DNA of 64,000 bases from Otatea glauca (taxonomy: Eukaryota; Streptophyta; Magnoliopsida; Poales; Poaceae). Location: contig CM070730.1 of NCBI GenBank assembly GCA_036346275.1, forward strand, positions 10,478,309-10,542,308. Direction: 5' to 3'. Below the pieces are notes generated by a model. It did not search any database and was not told where the DNA came from. It was given only the letters and a program-made list of their open reading frames with translations. How positions within the stretch are numbered: position 1 is the first letter of the stretch; every line of letters starts with the position of its first letter. Positions 11,841 through 22,352 of this stretch are shown here, piece after piece. Both the position numbers and the translations under genes were made by a program.

Positions 11841-12497
11841 GTGAATTTGCTAGCTCGATGCAGTCTGCGAACCCACCAAAAGGCATTGGAAAGGGATCAA
11901 GGACATCTTCCGTTACCTCCAAGGAAGCAAAGACCTTGGTCATTCTTTAGAAGAAATAATGAATTGAATTTGGTTGGCTATGCCGATCTTCGGGTATTTA
12001 TCGGACCGCATACCGGCAAGTCCCAAACCGGCTATGTTTTCCTATGTGGAGGAACAACAATTTCTTGGGAGTCGTCTAAGCAGACTCTTGTCTCGACGTC
12101 GACAAACCACTCAGAAATCATTCCTTTGTATGAAGCATCACGTGAATGTGCATGGCTCAGAAGAATGGTTCACCACATCCAGAAGTCATGTGGTTTGAAC
12201 ATTGAGCAAACTCCCACGATAATCTATGAAGATAATGCAGCTTGTGTTGCCCAAGCACAGATGGGTTATGTGAAGAGCAATCTCACGAAGCATATCAACC
12301 CCAAGTTCTTCTATGCTCATGAATTGCATAAGATGAACGAGATTAAGATATTGCATACTAAGTCATGTGAAAATCTTGCAGATTTGTTCACTAAATCACT
12401 CCCAGCATCTACCTTTGAAAGGTGCGTAAAAGGAATTGGGATGATGAGACTTAGAGAAGTGCGATTTCGGGGAGATATGTCACATACTCCCGCATGA
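11841..12497 (+). pseudogene. Copia RNase H remnant
   Basis: A 218-codon open stretch carrying LVGYADLRV, PHTGKSQTGYVF, TISWESSKQTLVSTSTNHSE, IYEDNAACVAQAQMGY and the C-terminal LADLFTKSLPASTFE. These are the landmark segments of plant Copia RNase H. It is the best preserved domain in the element. It ends about 240 bases before the 3' LTR. Confidence 0.88.
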
Positions 12498-12737
12498 ATC
12501 CTGAACATGAATTATGAATACCCAACATAAATCTCGAAGATTAGCAATTGAAGTTGGGAGAATTGTACTCTTTTTCCTTAGCAAGTTTTTCCTGAAGTTT
12601 TCTTGCGTAAGGTTTTAACGAGGCAATTCGTGCAACATAGTAAGCGTATGCTATGTACTCTTTCTCCAAGTATTTTTCCCACTGGGTTTTTCTGGAGTTT
12701 TTGAGGCATATGCATCTCATGCAAAGGCCCAAGGGAG

Positions 12738-12961
12738 TGTTAAGAAACCCTAATAGCCCATTGGAAGGCCCATGTGGTCCCTTAGCCAAAACCCTAGAGA
12801 GCGCTATAAAAGGAGGAGGGGGTCCCCCATGTACGAGAATTCATTAGCAATAAAGAATTTCCGCTTTCGCTCTCCCTAAACACGTGTCTCTCTCTCTTTC
12901 TGTTCTCCACTTCAGATCTGTTCGGGAACCCCGGACTATTCGATAGCGAGGTTCCTTAACA
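12738..12961 (+). repeat. 3' LTR of the Copia element
   Basis: 224 bp. It matches the 5' LTR along its whole length, with small indels around the TATA region (gctataaaagg here) and a few substitutions near the 3' end. Confidence 0.9.
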
Positions 12962-14057
12962 CTGATAATGAATAAATGCATATAGTTGAGAGATAATAAA
13001 TAGGGGTATAGTAAGAAAAGACTCATTAAATCTATATGCAAGCCTTATATTTCTGAATAAGAAGATCATTCAAACTATAGACCTTATATTTCTGAACAGG
13101 GGGAATACTATGGGCCATATATTTCTGAACGGCAGGAGTATTATTTATTAGCACATATGTGACTTGTTTGTGAAACTCTATATATGACTCTGTGATGATT
13201 ATTCTAAAGTGATCCCTAGTCGATAAACATATAAGGACACATATGAATAGACTAGCATATGTATTAGTTGATGACCATGTTTCACGGGTCATGAATATGA
13301 AAAAATCAAACCAATAATATGGACACATGTTAGAGAACATGGAGTTGGATCAACCCACCATAAGACACTGCGAAAACGTTGTATTCTTACTTGTCATCAG
13401 TTGATCTCATATACAATGTTTATGTTATATCCGTAGACTTGAGGTTGACGCATGTACTCGAAATGTGTAATGACTTACTTAGGAGTTGCCAAACGCTACT
13501 CCGTAACTGGGTAGTTATAAAGGCGACTTTCGGGTTTGTCATGAAGTATGCTGCGAGGCATGGTCAATCAAGATGAGATTTGCCCCTCCAAACAACACGA
13601 GAGATATCTTTAGGTCTCTCGAGTGGTCGGATTCCGGAAATGCATGATCATACTACTCACGGTTGAAGAGTTAACCGTAGTCGGGGACTTCGAGTAACGT
13701 ATTCGAGAAAGAGTGATCAAGCTATCTAAACAAGGGTGGCACATTCTCATCTTGAGTTTCACCGATATCGTGAGGTAAAGGGAAATGCATATAATTAAGC
13801 ATTGTTAAGGTTCGACCAATATGATCTTTGCATATACTTGGGAGTCAACACGTCCTGCTAGGGACCGTTACCGATTAATGGTCGAGTAAGAGTACTCGGG
13901 TCATATCCAAGTGCACGTGAACCTATAGAGTCGCACGCTTAAGAGGTTGTGACTTAATTCGGATGGTGATCCGAGTTCTGATGGGCTTCGAGTTCCTAAT
14001 AGACCTCTAATGTAGAGTCCTATCATGAGGCATCTATATAAAGGGAGGGGTAGTGGC

Positions 14058-14470
14058 TAGGGGGTGGAAAAAAACTCGAAACTCGTGAGTTAAATGAGTA
14101 CTCGCAAACTCGGTTTGACTCGGCTCGAACTCGTTTCTTAATGAGTCGAGTCGAGTTATGATTTGAACTCATTTCTATAATGAGTTAAATGAGCTAACTC
14201 GCGAGTTAAACGAGCCAACTCGCGAGTTTAACGAGTCCTCCAAGTCGGTAAGTATAACTGTATATATGTGAGGCGAGGATGATAACACATAGCATACTGT
14301 ATAGTCTCAACAGCAATCCTCTTCTCAGATGGCAATATCGAGTTTAACGAGTTTAACGAGTCGAGCCGAGCTGAGGTTTGAACTCGTTAAGATAACGAGT
14401 CGAGTCGAGCTGGCTCGTTATCGTAACGAGTTTAACGAGTCGAGTCGAGTTAGCTCGATATCCACCCCTA
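14058..14470. mobile_element. hAT-type MITE inside the solo LTR
   Basis: 413 bp with ends TAGGGGGTGGA and TCCACCCCTA, and the 8-bp TSD gtagtggc at 14050-14057 and 14471-14478. The uninterrupted LTR at 24742 has one copy of the matching site. The interior is built of degenerate repeats of actcgtgagttaaacgag and gagtcgagtcgag, with a unique centre near 14245-14330. No coding sequence. Confidence 0.87.
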
Positions 14471-14858
14471 GTAGTGGCTTTATGGTTGAGAGACACTATA
14501 GGAATTCGGAATACCTGAAACCCTAGCCGCCACACATTCTTCCCTTAAAACCGCGCAGTCGGCACTAGCACTCTAGCGCATGGCGTTCATGCCCGTACGT
14601 GTGGATACCTTGGAGGCGTTGCTGTAAGGATTCAATGCTAGGACGATCTGCCACCTGTGACGACGAGGAGGAGCTGTTAGAGGAGACGCGAGGGTAATAC
14701 GAGTACAACCGCACCAATATGCTACATTAACTCTACTTCCGCTACGGATCTGCGTGTCTAGTGGTAATTCTGTTATCTATAACGTGTAGTGGTTATTTGG
14801 TTGCGCGGTAAAAAATTGTAATTTTATATTAGATTAGTCTACTGTTCCCAACAATGAC

Positions 14859-15084
14859 GTGGATGGAATCTGGAAAAAAGGAGAGGGGGGGGGGGGGAGT
14901 GGACGACGGAAACCCGCATTGAGGTTTCTTCCCGATGAGCGTTTCTTGGGAAGAATCCGCACAATCTCCTTTTCATCAAATTCACGAACCGGACTCCCTC
15001 GCGCGATCGCCAAAATACGGGAAGAAAGTGCCATTCCCACGTAATACAGCAGGGCAAATTGTCAATTAGCCATGGCCGTGTGTA
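14859..15084. other. Short intergenic stretch
   Basis: Flank of the solo LTR. It includes a run of about 13 G bases at 14885-14897. No gene or repeat with clear ends was seen. Confidence 0.4.
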
Positions 15085-15315
15085 GGGTGTATTTGGTAGA
15101 GCTCCAACTCTATTAGATCCGTGGATCTGGTGGAGCTGGGTATTCCTAGCTTCACCAGATCCGTGGAGTTGAAGCTATGAGTACATTAAGAGTGTTTAGA
15201 TGTATCATATTGTTTACATTTTAGACTAAAAATATAAACTTAATTCACCTTATTTTAGCCTACAAGTTTCAGATCTCAGGTGAAGCTGGGATCTAGAGCT
15301 CTACCAAACAGGTCC
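15085..15315. mobile_element. Tourist-like MITE, 3-bp TSD gta
   Basis: Left end gggtgtatttggtagagctc pairs with right end gagctctaccaaacaggtcc. The 3-bp repeat gta lies at 15082-15084 and 15316-15318. The ends resemble the ggnctgtttgg termini of PIF/Harbinger (Tourist) MITEs. The interior carries a second small inverted repeat around ggatctggtggagct. Confidence 0.7.
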
Positions 15316-15450
15316 GTACTACTCACCTCAGGTCGTCCTCTACTCCAGACTCCGGAAATCGTGGATGACGAGGAGATGATCAGCGCGCACAACAAGGGGA
15401 GAAATACTAGCAGGATTCAAAAAATCGACAAAAATTCAAAAATCGCTTGT

Positions 15451-15749
15451 ATCCTGGTGTCTTGGTTTATAAAACCTTTCATAAACCGGTTAAATTAAAA
15501 AAGATTTCAAATATTAAAAAATATGTGACGTAAACCGGTCGAAAATCGGTGAATCGCTCAAAAAAATTGACTGCCAAAAAAGTTCAAATAGGCTGTCGAT
15601 TTTCCATGAAAACGGTGGATTTTTTATTTTCAAATTTTTTGATTTTGAAACTCTAGGTTTTTTTACTATTTTCGACTCGATATTTTCAATTGTCGAATTT
15701 TGAATTTCGAGCGATTTTCTTATATTGTTAACCCTGGACACCAGCCTAC
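15451..15749. mobile_element. hAT-like AT-rich MITE, ends uncertain
   Basis: The motif ctggtgtc near 15455 and its complement gacaccag near 15740 face each other around AT-rich sequence with aaaccggtt and gaaaatcgg blocks. The same style is seen in the element at 37204-37591, and the right part gttaaccctg resembles a CAGGGTT end. No clean TSD was found, so the borders are approximate. Confidence 0.4.
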
Positions 15750-15889
15750 GATCTTAATTTTTTTATTCTTTCTTAAGACGCTGGGATCTCTGAGTTTGTT
15801 ACTTTGTTGCACGAAATCTGGTTCTGGAATCGTTTGAATTTTGATGAGGAAAATTCGTCTCCAAAAGGAGAACTCAGATTCCGCGATAG

Positions 15890-17149
15890 ATGGGATCGGT
15901 AACTAAAAACGGAGCAGGCCGCCATATCCAATTCGAAGCCGCCCAACAGCTCGGTGCCTTGCTACACCGCCGCCCACTAGGCGAACGCACTAGCGTCACA
16001 AGAGCACGCGGCGCGCCGCGCCGCCGAACCGCGACGCCGATGTCGGTGCCCGCGCGGCTGCTGCACGCGCGCCGCAAGGCCACGGCCGCGCAGCACGTGG
16101 CGGCGCGGCACCTCGACCACACCTTCGAGAAGCTCGCGTCCTCTCACCTCCCGCTCGTCGCGGCGTCGCCGCTGCTCGATGCGCTGCGCGCGTCGCCCGA
16201 GCCGCTCGCGCTCCCGGACCTCGCGCGCCGCCTCCCGCTCCGCCTCCACCGCCGCGGTGCGCTCCACTTCCTCCGCCTCTTCCCGCGCGTCTTCGACCTC
16301 CGCGCCCCGCTCCCGCTCTCCCTCTCGCTCACCGCGCCCGCCGCCTCCCTCCTCGCCGTCGCCTCCTCCCCGGCCGCCGCCGCACGCACCCTTCACCGCC
16401 TCCTCGCGATGTCCGCGTCACGCTCTCTCCCTCTCCGCACCGTCTTCCGCGTCTGGCGCGAGCTCGCCCTCCCCGACGACTTCGAGGACTCCGTCGTCGC
16501 GCAGCATCCCCACCTCTTCCACCTCGCCCCCAACCCCGCCGAGCCCAACACCCACATTCTACACCTCGTCGCGGATCCGGCGACCGAGAAGTTCACTCCG
16601 GCGGTGGAGAAGACCCGGCCGGAGAAGTACGCCTTCAAGCTGCAGTTCCCGCCGGGGTTTAGGCTGACCAAGGAGTACCGGAAGAAGGTGAAGGAGTGGC
16701 AGCAGCTACCGTACGTTGGGCCGTACGAGGTGGTGAGTCAGAGGGTTGGGGGGAGCAAGAGGGTATCGAAGGTGGCGAGGAGGAGGATGGAGAAGAGGGC
16801 GGTGGGGATCTCACACGAGTTCCTGAGCCTGACCGTGGAGAAGACGGTGGAGGTGGAGAAGTTCAGCCAGTTCCGGAAGTGGTTTGGGATCGAGGTGAAT
16901 GTCAGGGACGTATTCTTGGATCACCCTGGGATATTTTACCTCTCGGCAAAGGGGAGGCGGCACACGGTGTTCCTGCGGGAGGCATATGACCGTGGCAAGC
17001 TTGTTGAGCCGAATGATGTGTCAGAGGCAAGGAAAAAGCTTGTTGAGCTGATGTTCCTGCGTCGCCGTGGGCTTGGAAACGCCAATTCTAATGCCGACAA
17101 GGCTTCAAGTGCCAGTGCCGATGGCAAGGAGAGTGATGACGATTTATAG
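15890..17149 (+). CDS. PORR domain protein (plant organelle RNA recognition)
   Basis: Intronless frame of 419 codons. Residues about 60-380 match the PORR domain (PF11955): RKATAAQHVAARHLDHTFEK at the start, PLVAASPLLDALR, the LPLRLHRRGALHFLRLFPRV helix, LPYVGPYEV, and HPGIFYLSAKGRRHTVFLREAY near the end. Family members (WTF1, WTF9, RPD1) bind group II introns in chloroplasts or mitochondria and promote splicing. The Arg/Ala-rich N-terminus fits a transit peptide. Translation could also start at Met51 (16040), where the family similarity begins. The Asp/Glu tail (KESDDDL) is common in the family. The first 700 bases are very GC-rich, as in many grass genes, so long antisense frames here are shadows. 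Confidence 0.9.
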   Translation: MGSVTKNGAGRHIQFEAAQQLGALLHRRPLGERTSVTRARGAPRRRTATPMSVPARLLHARRKATAAQHVAARHLDHTFEKLASSHLPLVAASPLLDALRASPEPLALPDLARRLPLRLHRRGALHFLRLFPRVFDLRAPLPLSLSLTAPAASLLAVASSPAAAARTLHRLLAMSASRSLPLRTVFRVWRELALPDDFEDSVVAQHPHLFHLAPNPAEPNTHILHLVADPATEKFTPAVEKTRPEKYAFKLQFPPGFRLTKEYRKKVKEWQQLPYVGPYEVVSQRVGGSKRVSKVARRRMEKRAVGISHEFLSLTVEKTVEVEKFSQFRKWFGIEVNVRDVFLDHPGIFYLSAKGRRHTVFLREAYDRGKLVEPNDVSEARKKLVELMFLRRRGLGNANSNADKASSASADGKESDDDL

Positions 17150-19159
17150 GAGCAAGAGGTTTAATAGTTTGACGTATCTGAGAAGCTGGAACAGCAAGGA
17201 AGTTGTGGATTTCATGGATAATCCTGTTTAGCATAACCTGTTCAACAGGTGCTTGGCCCGCCTTGTATGGTAAAGACATTGATGGCGCGGATCATGGTCA
17301 GGGAGGTTTGCTAGCTAGCCATTAACCAGACAATGAAGATGGATGGTAGGCTCACATTATGCCATGGTCAATTGGCGTATGTGCTGGATTCAGTATAGCT
17401 CTGGCTCTGGGTGCTCAAAACTCAAAAGGCATGTCTCTGAACTGCCCTGGTTGGTAGGTCAAGCTTGAAGTTTAGTAGCACTTAGTTGTCTGGTAATATA
17501 TCTATTCCGACCAAACAAATTGCAAAGCTTGTTTCGAGTCAGTTAAATTGATTGGTTTTATTTCGTGAGTGATACTATTTTATCTCATTACAGGGGGTTG
17601 AGGTTTGTTATTGTTGCATCGAGTAGTGTGACAAGCCTAAGGTAGGGACATTGGTTGCTTGCAATAAGCTAAACCTAGGTCTGTAATTGTTTTCTAGTTT
17701 ATCCAGATTAGTATCTGCTTAGACACAGGCAAGGCAAGCATTAAAGTGTTGTTGGTGCAGTATTTATTTGGGCTTTGGACATCCGCTATTTGTTTTTTTC
17801 CAGGTTATCCTGAATTTTGAATGCTCTGATTAAGTTGCTTGCCATTTGTAATGGTTTAAGACGGAACCTGATTTGCCTAACATGGCGTTTGTGCTTATGC
17901 CACTGATAGTCTAGTGTTTCATGAGTTGTTCTAGGTCCTCGTTCTGGTCCTTATTAGCTTAATCTTTTGACTATGTCTAATGGTTATTTTCGATTTTCTT
18001 TTTCTACTGTTCTCTATTATATGGAGCGCTTCATGAGTCATGATTATGGATACAATATATTGTGATAACTACTGATAATCACCCTGCAACATAGAACTGG
18101 CAGGACACAGCTAGTAACACCTAACAGGATTACACATAGGATGCTGCATGTAGTTGGATGGCTTCTGTATTGTGGAACACTATCTCTATCCATGTTCCAC
18201 ATCAGACTATCATAGTTGGTGCATAGGATATACACTGGACTAGCTTCATTTGTGTCTGCTGTCTTTTACTACTTTATTTTCCTGAGGAAATGTTGTTCAT
18301 CTGGTTCTTGGTGTATTGTTGTTAGCTCCCAGATTTTCACGCTCCTCAATCAGTTCCGCTAGCCTTCTCGGTACTGACAGTACTGAATACACAAAGATGG
18401 CCTGAATATTTTCCATTGTCCTTCTAGCTTGACAAAGTTTTCCTTCATATCAAAGTTTATATAGAAGTTAACGTGACAAGTTGTCATCTAACAGGTATAC
18501 AGTATGCTTTGAAGGAAAGCATCTAGTAAGGAGGATCTTGACTCTGATATAAAGTGCTACGAGAGTCCCTGGCCTCGTTGGAGATGATCTGAACTGAAGC
18601 TGATTTACAGAACCAAATGAATGAGATTGCCATTCTTGTTGCCGGTTGTGTGCTGAATGAGATCTAAGGGATGTGAATCATGAGATCCCTGATGCTTTAG
18701 AGAGGATCACCCCAGGGTCTAAGAACAAAATGCAGCTATTTCTGAAGACTAGAAAACTTTAGTTTTGCACAGTGAGCGGTGTTGTCAGTCTTACAGTTCT
18801 GATCCACAATTCAACTTAAGAATTTGGACTGTGGCCATGTCCTTACAAGTAAACTTATATATCTGCATGTCATCCAATTGCTCTGCTAAGATCCGCATTT
18901 AAGCTGACTGAAAGAATGAAATCAGCATCTACCATCAATCTCCAATTTGTAAGAACGAATTTTCTTGGCGGACCAAGGTTAATGCCACGTGAAGGGAGAC
19001 CATTCTGTACAAGAAGCAAACACTGAGGAGTCTGCCTAACTGAAACTACAAATAGTATATCACGGTAATTCTACACATTCCCTGCTACATTCTTTTTAGA
19101 GCTACACATTCTCTATTTGCTCTTCTAAAATCTTGACAGAATATACAGAGGCCGCAGGA
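17150..19159. other. 3' flank of the PORR gene, no gene recognised
   Basis: About 2 kb of AT-rich DNA with no coding-like frame. It may include a 3' UTR of the PORR transcript and the 3' end of the minus-strand DUF241 gene. No inverted repeats with TSDs were found on reading. Confidence 0.45.
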
Positions 19160-19976
19160 TTAGAAGGGATTATGGATGTTAAGAAGTGAAACTCTAGACT
19201 GCAGCAGTCCCCTAAAGACCTTCTCGCTCCCGCTCTCCAGCCCACCAATGCATTCCTCTAGCTGCTCCAACCTCTCCAGTGCCGCAACGGCCGTCTCTGG
19301 CGCTGCCTTCTCGGTGGTCGGTCTGCCGCCCAGCCTAGTCAGCCACTTCTTTGAAGATACTTTTTGAACCATTGCCGGCACATCCGGCGAAATTGCTGCA
19401 CACCCCAAGAAGATAGCCTCTGAAGCTTCCACGGTGGCTGCGGCCGCCTCGGCTACAATGTTGATCACCTCACCGTCCGTGGCATCCGCCGGCCTCGACG
19501 CCACCACGGTGTGCCTCGAGGCGTGCCTCATTGCGGTGGCGAGGTGGCAGAGCTCCTTCTCTGTCCGTCTGCGGGCGCGGAGCGACGCGGCGACCGTCGC
19601 GCCGGACGCCGGCCTGCAGCTCCGCCACGCTCTGCTTGAGCGCGAGCAGCGCCGACTCGAACGTGCCATAGGCGTCGGCGAGCACTAGGAAGCCTTCGAG
19701 GATCTGTTCGCAGGCGGCGGCGTCGTGGAGCGCTACCACAACCTGCGGCAGCGCGAGGAGCTCGCCGAGCACGGCCAGGACGACATCGACAAGTGCAAGC
19801 CCGGATTCGGACCTGTCTACCATGCCGGAGCCCGAGTTGGACGCCGACCATGACCGGAGCGCGCGGACGCCGCCGTCGAGGCGCGCGAGGACGGGTTGGG
19901 AGTGGTGGCACGGCTGGCTCGCCGACCGGGCGTGCGCCGCCTTCCTCGTCCCCACGGAGCTAAGTGTCAAGTGCAT
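19160..19976 (-). pseudogene. DUF241 family protein with a frameshift
   Basis: Plant-specific DUF241 (PF03087) proteins are single-exon genes of about 270-320 aa with no established biochemical role. From ATG 19976, MHLTLSSVGTRKAAHARSAS leads into the domain, with VLAVLGELLALPQVV, DAYGTFESALLALKQSVAEL and a run to about 19600. The frame must then change by one base between LQAGVRRDG and ATVAASLRARRRTEKEL. After that the domain continues to HNPF and TAA (19160-19162), including CLFLGCAAISPD-like and LERLEQLEECIGGLE segments. The span is 817 bases, one more than a multiple of three. It is either a recent pseudogene or a sequence error; the rest is well kept. Nearest neighbours are PORR (same side, opposite strand) and actin. 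Confidence 0.82.
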
Positions 19977-20063
19977 CCTCCTGTGAAGAGCGCTAGTAGT
20001 ATGCGTTGGCTTTTGTTGGTTTGTTGATGTGTTGGCGAGTGGAACCGAGCCACAACGACGTGA

Positions 20064-20070
20064 GTTTATA
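20064..20070 (-). promoter_or_regulatory. TATA box of the DUF241 gene
   Basis: On the minus strand ccatataaactc lies 88-94 bases upstream of the ATG at 19976, a usual spacing for a plant core promoter with a short leader. Confidence 0.55.
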
Positions 20071-20845
20071 TGGTCACGGCCGGCGCCGAGGCGGCGGTTG
20101 CAACTTTCAGCAAAGAAATCGTCAGCTTTACAGCGTGGGTGTTCTGCAGTTGGCACGGCGCTGGCCTGGCCGCGCTGCTGTTTCTGTATTGCGGCGTGCG
20201 GCCGTATTAGACATGAGTATTTGTACCATGGAGTTGACTATAGGATAGGGAGTTCAGTACGCTGTAGGGAACAGCTCTGCCTATTGGCATATTCTTGTTA
20301 AGTAGGTGCGTTGAAATGACACAATTGGTACTACGGCAAGTGTGAGTGAACTGTCAAACTTTCTAGAGTAATCGGATGGGCTTCCCGGTTTTTTGCTGGG
20401 GCTTGGGAGCTGGGACCTCTTGTTTCGAGGCCAGAACCGGGTTTCCAAAACTTCAAGCTAAGCGAATCATCTGCGCACATAAACAAGTAGTAAATAAGCC
20501 AGCCAATAGCCGGCCAATTGACAAGCTAGTCAGACAAGCATACACAGCAGAATTGTTTAGGCAGAAGCGAAGTCTGCTGTGGCGAAGGCATCGAGTTGAA
20601 TCAGCAATGAAGTTGAAGAATCCAATCAATTCATCAAATCAAACTACACACATGATAGAGTACGTTCTTGACTCCGCAATACCACGAGATGTATATAGGG
20701 ACATACACATGGAATCGCAAAAACCGCGAGCTAACTAGAGTGGATACAACCATAGACAAGCCAGAACAACATTTGTCCAAGAAACAACCAGCTAATACTA
20801 GTAGACAAGACAAGAGTAGGCACGAAAGATAATGCTATGTGACAA

Positions 20846-22352
20846 CTAGAAGCACTTCCTGTGGACAATAGCCGGACCTGATTCTTCATACTCCGCCCTT
20901 GAGATCCACATCTGCACAGAAAAAAAAACTTATGTCAGAACTTCTCAAACGCACCAGAATAATTAATCCAGAACGACTATTAGAGAACTTTGCATTTACC
21001 TGCTGGAATGTGCTCAAAGAAGCAAGGATTGATCCTCCAATCCAGACACTGTACTTCCTCTCTGGCGGAGCAACAACCTTGATCTTCATGCTACTTGGAG
21101 CGAGCGCTGTGATCTCCTTGCTCATGCGGTCCGCGATGCCGGGGAACATTGTAGATCCACCACTGAGAACAATGTTGCCATACAGGTCCTTTCTGATATC
21201 GACATCGCACTTCATGATGGAATTGTAGGTTGTCTCATGGATGCCAGGAGCTTCCATACCAATGAGAGAAGGCTGGAACATGACCTCTGGGCATCTGAAG
21301 CGCTCTGCACCTATAGTGATTACTTGCCCATCAGGCAGCTCATAGCTCTTCTCAACGGACGAGCTACTCTTGGCAGTCTCAAGCTCCTGCTCGTAGTCAA
21401 GCGCGACATATGCAAGCTTTTCCTTGATGTCACGGACAATTTCGCGCTCAGCAGTGGTTGTGAAGGAGTACCCCCTCTCAGTAAGGATCTTCATGAGGGA
21501 ATCAGTGAGATCCCTACCAGCGAGATCAAGACGGAGAATGGCATGTGGAAGGGCATAACCTTCATAGATTGGGACTGTGTGACTAACACCATCTCCAGAA
21601 TCCAAGACAATACCTATTGACCAAAACAAAATCACAATAAGCAATGATCATGGAACAATAAAATGCATTGCCAATTTTGTTTTGTGCATGTTGCATTTCA
21701 CCGTCACTCAGTATGTTCCTACTCGATTAATATTCCTGAGCAGCAAAAGAGAATGTGCACACAAAAAGGCTGATTCTTTGTTCACTTACCAGTGGTACGC
21801 CCACTAGCATACAGGGAAAGGACGGCTTGAATAGCGACATACATGGCAGGAACACTGAAGGTCTCAAACATGATCTGTGTCATCTTCTCCCTGTTGGCCT
21901 TAGGGTTAAGAGGAGCCTCTGTAAGAAGAATTGGATGCTCTTCTGGTGCTACACGGAGCTCATTATAGAAGGTGTGGTGCCAAATCTTCTCCATGTCATC
22001 CCAGTTGCTTACAATTCCATGTTCAATGGGGTATTTCAAAGTCAGGATACCCCTCTTGGATTGAGCCTCATCACCAACATAAGCATCCTTCTGTCCCATC
22101 CCAACCATAACACCGGTGTGGCGTGGACGGCCAACAATACTTGGGAAAACAGCACGAGGAGCATCATCTCCGGCAAAGCCAGCCTATGAAAGATGAAAAC
22201 AATTAACACTTACTAAACTTCTAAATTCAAACTATAACAGCCACCGAGCAGAAATTATGGCACAGAGTGCAATACCAAGCGATCACAGTTACCTTGACCA
22301 TTCCGGTTCCATTGTCGCAGACAAGGGGCTGAATGTCCTCTGCGTCAGCCAT
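20846..22352 (-). CDS. ACT: Actin
   Basis: Complete plant actin, the ATPase that polymerises into microfilaments. Exons 22293-22352, 21790-22183, 21000-21613 and 20846-20911 join at GT-AG sites to give 1134 bases, 377 aa plus stop, the standard length. Landmarks: [20 protein letters not shown] (N-terminus and first phosphate loop, exon 1), [60 protein letters not shown] (second phosphate loop, across exons 2-3), [20 protein letters not shown] and the C-terminal HRKCF. Intron positions after codons about 20, 151 and 356 are the conserved plant actin sites. FSVPAMYV and [10 protein letters not shown] fit the grass vegetative actins better than rice ACT1 as I recall them. I do not assign a number. 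Confidence 0.98.

Larger units (their letters stand above)
5921..12961 (+). mobile_element. Full-length LTR retrotransposon, Ty1/Copia, decayed
   Basis: A complete 7.04-kb element with LTRs at 5921-6137 and 12738-12961, both TGTTAAG...TTAACA, and the TSD ctgat at 5916-5920 and 12962-12966. The order gag, protease, integrase, reverse transcriptase, RNase H is that of Copia. The LTRs differ at roughly a dozen positions or small indels, so it is not recent. Every coding domain is broken by stops or frameshifts. A purine run (aagggag, 12731-12737) just before the 3' LTR fits the polypurine tract. It lies inside the Stowaway-like MITE. Confidence 0.92.
5775..13138. mobile_element. Stowaway-like (Tc1/mariner) MITE, split by a Copia element
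   Basis: The left end ctccctccattcagaaatat at 5775 pairs with a right end reading ctcctgccgttcagaaatat on the minus strand (13138). TA dinucleotides flank it at 5773-5774 and 13139-13140. The uninterrupted LTR at 24742 lacks this insert, which fixes the empty site. Without the Copia element it is about 320 bp. Near the right end the motif ccttatatttctgaa recurs three times, so the terminus may have been duplicated in place. Confidence 0.8.
5684..14853. mobile_element. Solo LTR (BARE/Angela/RIRE1-like Copia), split by nested insertions
   Basis: The LTR starts tgtcggagacatgcc at 5684 and ends gttcccaaca at 14853. The 5-bp TSD atgac is at 5679-5683 and 14854-14858. The LTR is in three parts: 5684-5774, 13139-14057 and 14471-14853, about 1.39 kb in all. 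It aligns end to end with the uninterrupted LTR at 24742-26124. The start is like the tgttggagatatgccc ends of grass BARE/Angela LTRs. No internal region or second LTR remains, so it arose by LTR-LTR recombination. Insertions: a Stowaway-like MITE at 5775-13138, itself holding a Copia element, and a hAT MITE at 14058-14470. Confidence 0.88.

Noticed and set aside
15977..16671. Antisense and shifted frames over the PORR gene
   Set aside because: Shadows of a GC-rich coding exon; the PORR frame has clear family similarity.
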